The notes under the pieces: model-generated
Told to the model about the DNA's origin: nothing
Seen by the model: only the letters and a program-made list of their open reading frames with translations
Databases searched by the model: none
Shown here: one piece after another, positions 6,627 to 9,268 of the stretch
Position numbering within the stretch: the first letter of the stretch is position 1
Layout: every line of letters starts with the position of its first letter
Assembly (NCBI GenBank): GCA_900553315.1
Contig: USCW01000054.1
Span: forward strand, 1 to 9,268
Reading direction: 5' to 3'
Length of the DNA stretch: 9,268 nt
Origin: an uncultured Eubacteriales bacterium
Lineage (GTDB): Bacteria; Bacillota; Clostridia; Christensenellales; Aristaeellaceae
Translations under genes and position numbers: made by a program

Positions 6627-7808
6627 ATGGAGCTTATCAAGATCACGGATCGAATTTCCTACCTGCCCGGGGAGCAGCGCACGGATCGGCCGCTGCTGTA
6701 TTACATTCGCGGCGACCGTTACAGCGTGGCGGTGGACGCGGGCAATTCCCGGGCGCATGTGGAGCTGTTTTACAGCGCCCTGACGGCGGCGGGGCTGCCC
6801 CTGCCGAAGCTTACCGTGCTGACCCATTGGCATTGGGATCACACCTTTGGCTTGCCTTATATTCACGGTGCGAGCATTGCCACGGCGAAGATGCAGGAGA
6901 AGCTGCGCGAGGTAGCGCAATGGGCGTGGACGCGGGAGGCCATGGACGCACGGGAGCAGACGGGGGAGGACATTGCCTTCTGCAACGGCTGCATTCGGGA
7001 GGAGTACGCCGACCTTTCCGAGATTTGCGTACAGCCCGCAGACATGGGCATTGACAGTCTTATGACGCTTGACTTGGGCGGCGTGACGCTGCACTTGATC
7101 CCCACGGATTCGGTGCATTCCCGGGACGCGATGCTGATCTGGGCCCCAGAGGAAAAGGCGCTGATTGCTGGGGACGCGGAGTGCGAAGACTTCTATGAGG
7201 GGCACGGCCGCGCAAACCCGGAACGCATCGCGGCGTATGTGAAGCTCTTGGACAGCTTCGATTTTGATTTTTACTGTTATGGGCACATTCCGCCGGTAGA
7301 TCGGGAGGGGATTCTGCGCGAGATGGCGGAGATGACCGAGAAATACAGCTATGAAATCACGGCGGTGGAGGAGCCCGACCGCCGTGCGGCCTATGCGGAG
7401 GCGGTGCTGCATGCGCTGCCGGAGTGGTTCGGCATTCCCGAAAGCACGGCGGCGTACATTGCGGAAAGCCGCCGTCAGCCCTTCTGGGCGGCGCTGCACG
7501 GGGACGAGGTGTGGGGCTTCATCGCGTTGCAGGAGACGAGCCCTGCGGCGGTGGAGCTTGCGGTGATGGGCGTTCGCCCCGAGATGCACCGCAGCGGCAT
7601 GGGCAGGGCGCTTTTTGCCGCGGCTCGCGCATGGGCGAAGGCTGCGGGTTATCGCATGATGCAGGTGAAGACGGTACGCGAGGGCTGCTATCCCTGCTAC
7701 GACCGCACGAACGCCTTCTATCGCTCCTTAGGCTTCGCGCCCCTCGAATGCTTCCCCACGCTCTGGGGTGAACGCAATCCCTGCATGGTCTATGTCATGG
7801 AGCTGTGA
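6627..7808 (+). CDS. Metallo-beta-lactamase-fold hydrolase fused to a GNAT acetyltransferase
   Basis: This 393-residue protein has two domains. Residues 1-235 are a metallo-beta-lactamase fold with the dinuclear metal site: THWHWDH (66-72; H67, H69, D71, H72), H164 in DSVHSRD, D183 in AGDAE and H220 in YGHIP. Residues about 250-393 are a GNAT N-acetyltransferase: AVELAVMGVRPEM, then HRSGMGRALF (321-330, the acetyl-CoA pyrophosphate loop), then TNAFYRSLGFAPLECFPTLW (361-380), the usual last helix and strand. Both domains keep their key residues. I chose ATG at 6627 because GAGGAA (6617-6622) precedes it; an in-frame upstream start at 6588 lies inside the MFS gene. It is the last gene of the operon and is followed by a hairpin. 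Its substrate is unknown. The acetyltransferase could modify an amine released by the hydrolase, which is only an idea. Confidence 0.9.
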   Translation: MELIKITDRISYLPGEQRTDRPLLYYIRGDRYSVAVDAGNSRAHVELFYSALTAAGLPLPKLTVLTHWHWDHTFGLPYIHGASIATAKMQEKLREVAQWAWTREAMDAREQTGEDIAFCNGCIREEYADLSEICVQPADMGIDSLMTLDLGGVTLHLIPTDSVHSRDAMLIWAPEEKALIAGDAECEDFYEGHGRANPERIAAYVKLLDSFDFDFYCYGHIPPVDREGILREMAEMTEKYSYEITAVEEPDRRAAYAEAVLHALPEWFGIPESTAAYIAESRRQPFWAALHGDEVWGFIALQETSPAAVELAVMGVRPEMHRSGMGRALFAAARAWAKAAGYRMMQVKTVREGCYPCYDRTNAFYRSLGFAPLECFPTLWGERNPCMVYVMEL

Positions 7809-7865
7809 GGGGGTAAGGGGGCTTCTTGAGGCGAGTTTCCCCTCGCCAATCTCCTTGCGTCCCCC
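7809..7865. repeat. Imperfect palindrome after the MBL-GNAT gene
   Basis: GGCGAG (7830-7835) pairs with CTCGCC (7842-7847) around a six-base loop. Further out, GGGGG (7809-7813) can pair with CCCCC (7861-7865), and AAGG (7815-7818) with CCTT (7852-7855). The element follows the stop directly and ends two bases before the -35 of the pheS promoter. Its outer GGGG and the sequence GGGGGCTTCT recall the palindrome at 1346-1410, so it may be a degenerate relative. No T-run follows the inner hairpin, so intrinsic termination is uncertain. Confidence 0.5.
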
Positions 7866-7866
7866 T

Positions 7867-7895
7867 TTGACAATTCCCTTTCTCCATGCTATAAT
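7867..7895 (+). promoter_or_regulatory. Perfect consensus sigma-A promoter of pheS
   Basis: TTGACA (7867-7872), exactly 17 bases, then TATAAT (7890-7895): every position fits the sigma-A consensus. Transcription should begin near 7902-7904, just before the T-box leader. Such a strong promoter fits a gene controlled mainly by premature termination downstream. Confidence 0.92.
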
Positions 7896-7901
7896 TTCGG
7901 C

Positions 7902-8161
7902 ATATGCAAAGGCGATGACGAAGGACAACGCCTGCGGGAGCCCTGACCGAAGAGAGGACGGCGAATGGTGCGAGCCGTCTGGCGGGGTGCAGGAAATTCC
8001 CTTCCGAGCTGCGCCGCTGAAAGGCATTCGCCCGGTAGGCAGCGACGGGTCAGCCCCGTGAAAGGCTATGAGCGCATCGCGGCAGCGCCGCCGTGCGGAA
8101 TTTGGGTGGTAACACGCGGCATGTACGCCTTCGTCCCAGAAGAGGGGACGAAGGCTTTTTT
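7902..8161 (+). promoter_or_regulatory. T-box leader specific for tRNA-Phe
   Basis: This leader senses uncharged tRNA-Phe and lets transcription continue into pheS when charging is low. Stem I begins with GATGACGAAGGACAACG. GAAGG (7920-7924) pairs with CCTTC (8000-8004), which places the specifier bulge just before it, where TTC (7997-7999) is a Phe codon. The AGAGA motif (7951-7955) and a distal hairpin, GACGGC (7957-7962) with GCCGTC (7974-7979), are typical of stem I. A further hairpin is ACGGG (8045-8049) with CCCGT (8055-8059). The T-box proper is TGGGTGGTAACACGCGG (8103-8119). Its TGGT (8107-8110) can pair with an ACCA acceptor end, consistent with tRNA-Phe, whose discriminator base is A. 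An antiterminator can form between 8087-8095 and 8113-8120. The aminoacyl-tRNA synthetase gene directly downstream is the matching one. Confidence 0.95.
8127..8161 (+). terminator. Intrinsic terminator of the T-box leader
   Basis: GCCTTCGTCCC (8127-8137) and GGGACGAAGGC (8145-8155) form a perfect 11-bp stem around a 7-base loop, followed by six T (8156-8161). It should stop transcription before pheS unless uncharged tRNA-Phe stabilises the antiterminator upstream. Confidence 0.95.
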
Positions 8162-8194
8162 ATGTCGCTGCACAAGGAAGGAGCGGTACACGCA

Positions 8195-9223
8195 ATGGGT
8201 ATGAAAGAGAAAATCGCCGAGATCCACGCGCACTTCTCGGATGAAATGCAGTCCTTGGACAGCACGCAGTCGCTGGAAAGTCTGCGGGTGAAGGTGCTGG
8301 GCAAGAAGGGCGAATTGACGGCGCTTCTGCGCGGCATGGGACAGTTGTCCCCCGAGGAGCGTCCGCAGGCGGGTCAGATGATCAACGAGGCGCGGGAAAA
8401 GTTCACCGGAATGCTGGATGAAAAGCTGCGCGAGTTCAAGGCCCGGGAGCAGGAAGAGGCGCTGAAAAAGGAAACGATTGACGTGACGCAGCCCTGCGAC
8501 GAGCCTGCGCACGGCAGCGCGCATCCCCTGACCCTGTGCCTGAACGAGATGGTGGACTGCTTCACCGGCATGGGCTTTGAGGTGGTGGAGGGCCCCGAGG
8601 TGGAGCTGGATCACTACAACTTTGAGCTGATGAACATTCCGAAGAATCATCCTGCCCGCGATGCGCAGGACACCTTCTATATTGACGACAACATTGTGCT
8701 GCGGACGCACACCTCGCCCATGCAGGCGCGGACGATGCTGACCCGCAAGCCGCCCATTCGTGTGATCTGCCCCGGCCGCGTGTATCGCGCGGACGAGGTG
8801 GACGCGACCCACAGCCCGGTGTTCCATCAGATGGAGGGCTTGGTGGTGGACAAGGATGTGACCATGGCTGATCTGCGCGGCACGCTGAACGCTTTTGCGG
8901 AGCGTCTGTACGGCAAGGGCATTACGACGCGCTTCCGTCCCAGCTTCTTCCCCTTCACGGAGCCGTCCACGGAGGTTGACCTGACCTGCGCGGCCTGTCA
9001 CGGCAAGGGCTGCCGCGTCTGCAAGGGCACCGGCTGGATCGAGGTGCTGGGCGGCGGCATGGTGAATCCCAAGGTACTCGAAATGTGCGGCATTGACAGC
9101 ACCGTTTACTCCGGCTTCGCTTTCGGCATTGGTCTGGAGCGTATTGCGATGCAGCGCTACAGCATCCCCGACATGCGTCTCCTCTACGAAGGCGACATGA
9201 GATTCTTAGGGCAGTTTAAGTAA
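8195..9223 (+). CDS. pheS: Phenylalanine--tRNA ligase alpha subunit
   Basis: PheS is the catalytic subunit of the cytoplasmic (PheS)2(PheT)2 enzyme that charges tRNA-Phe using ATP. The 342 residues have normal length. Residues 1-95 are the N-terminal helical coiled-coil arm that contacts tRNA. The class II catalytic core follows, with GPEVELDHYNFE (133-144), HPARDAQDTFY (152-162), RTHTSPMQAR (170-179), GRVYRADEVDATHSPVFHQM (194-213), FRPSFFPFTEPSTEVD (247-262, motif 2 region) and GFAFGIGLERIAM (307-319, motif 3). Four cysteines, C265, C268, C273 and C276, form a CxxC-x4-CxxC knob also known from other Firmicute PheS proteins. AGGAAGGAG (8175-8183) supports ATG at 8195; ATG at 8201 is a less well spaced alternative that would give 340 residues. 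Expression is governed by the T-box upstream. pheT usually follows, but the window ends 45 bases after the stop. Confidence 0.98.
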   Translation: MGMKEKIAEIHAHFSDEMQSLDSTQSLESLRVKVLGKKGELTALLRGMGQLSPEERPQAGQMINEAREKFTGMLDEKLREFKAREQEEALKKETIDVTQPCDEPAHGSAHPLTLCLNEMVDCFTGMGFEVVEGPEVELDHYNFELMNIPKNHPARDAQDTFYIDDNIVLRTHTSPMQARTMLTRKPPIRVICPGRVYRADEVDATHSPVFHQMEGLVVDKDVTMADLRGTLNAFAERLYGKGITTRFRPSFFPFTEPSTEVDLTCAACHGKGCRVCKGTGWIEVLGGGMVNPKVLEMCGIDSTVYSGFAFGIGLERIAMQRYSIPDMRLLYEGDMRFLGQFK

Positions 9224-9234
9224 GGGGAAACTCC

Positions 9235-9268
9235 GGGGGAGGCGGCTTCTCTGCGAGAAGCCCCTCCC
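9235..9268. repeat. Palindromic element, copy 2, opposite orientation, cut by the window end
   Basis: GGCTTCTC (9244-9251) pairs with GAGAAGCC (9255-9262) around TGC. GGGAGG (9237-9242) pairs with CCTCCC (9263-9268), with C9243 bulged. Compared with the reverse complement of the element at 1346-1410, the 27-base core differs at one loop base, and the bulge sits at the equivalent position. It starts 11 bases beyond the pheS stop, again at a gene 3' end. Confidence 0.85.

Noticed and set aside
8093..8194. N-terminal extension of PheS from an upstream in-frame ATG
   Set aside because: It would run through the T-box, terminator and T-run; the ribosome site and family length place the start at 8195.
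1..9268. CRISPR array, toxin-antitoxin pair or defence gene cluster
   Set aside because: There are no regularly spaced direct repeats and no small overlapping gene pair or defence-type domain in any supported gene.

Overview
The window looks like chromosome from a GC-rich Gram-positive Firmicute, probably Clostridia in the broad sense. The evidence is a tRNA-Phe T-box leader ahead of pheS, a DegV-family lipid-binding protein, strong AGGAGG-type ribosome sites, and near-consensus sigma-A promoters with 17-base spacers. I cannot name a species from the sequence alone.

Left part (1-2921), read mostly on the minus strand. The last 19 codons of an unidentified plus-strand gene end at base 60, and that stop overlaps the stop of a minus-strand degV-family gene (57-923). 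Upstream of degV lies about 500 bp without an intact gene. It holds the degV promoter and two decayed coding fragments on the minus strand: a carboxymuconolactone decarboxylase (CMD/AhpD-like) C-terminus with TGA where Trp is expected, and a possible acetyltransferase C-terminus with an in-frame TGA. A 65-bp near-perfect palindrome follows. Next comes a multi-pass O-antigen ligase/polymerase-like protein (1419-2846) with its own promoter.

Middle part (2978-7808), plus strand. A divergent promoter reads into four tightly packed genes with gaps of 13, 6 and 11 bases. They encode a membrane-anchored peptidoglycan-binding/VanY-type peptidase, a polysaccharide pyruvyl transferase-like protein, a 12-helix MFS transporter, and a fusion of a metallo-beta-lactamase-fold hydrolase with a GNAT acetyltransferase. 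Together with the ligase-like gene, the first two suggest a cell-envelope locus. The role of the transporter and the fusion protein in it is unknown.

Right part (7809-9268), plus strand. A hairpin-rich spacer is followed by a perfect consensus promoter (TTGACA, 17 bases, TATAAT). It drives a T-box leader with a UUC specifier, a UGGU acceptor-end binding motif and an 11-bp terminator, and then complete pheS. A second copy of the palindrome, in opposite orientation, starts 11 bases after pheS and is cut by the window end. pheT is not visible.

Most of the window is ordinary housekeeping and envelope biology. The items most worth a second look are the gene fossils between degV and the ligase, the dispersed palindromic repeat at gene 3' ends, the MBL-GNAT fusion in an envelope operon, and the layout of the T-box. 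I see no clear sign of an undescribed defence or mobile system.
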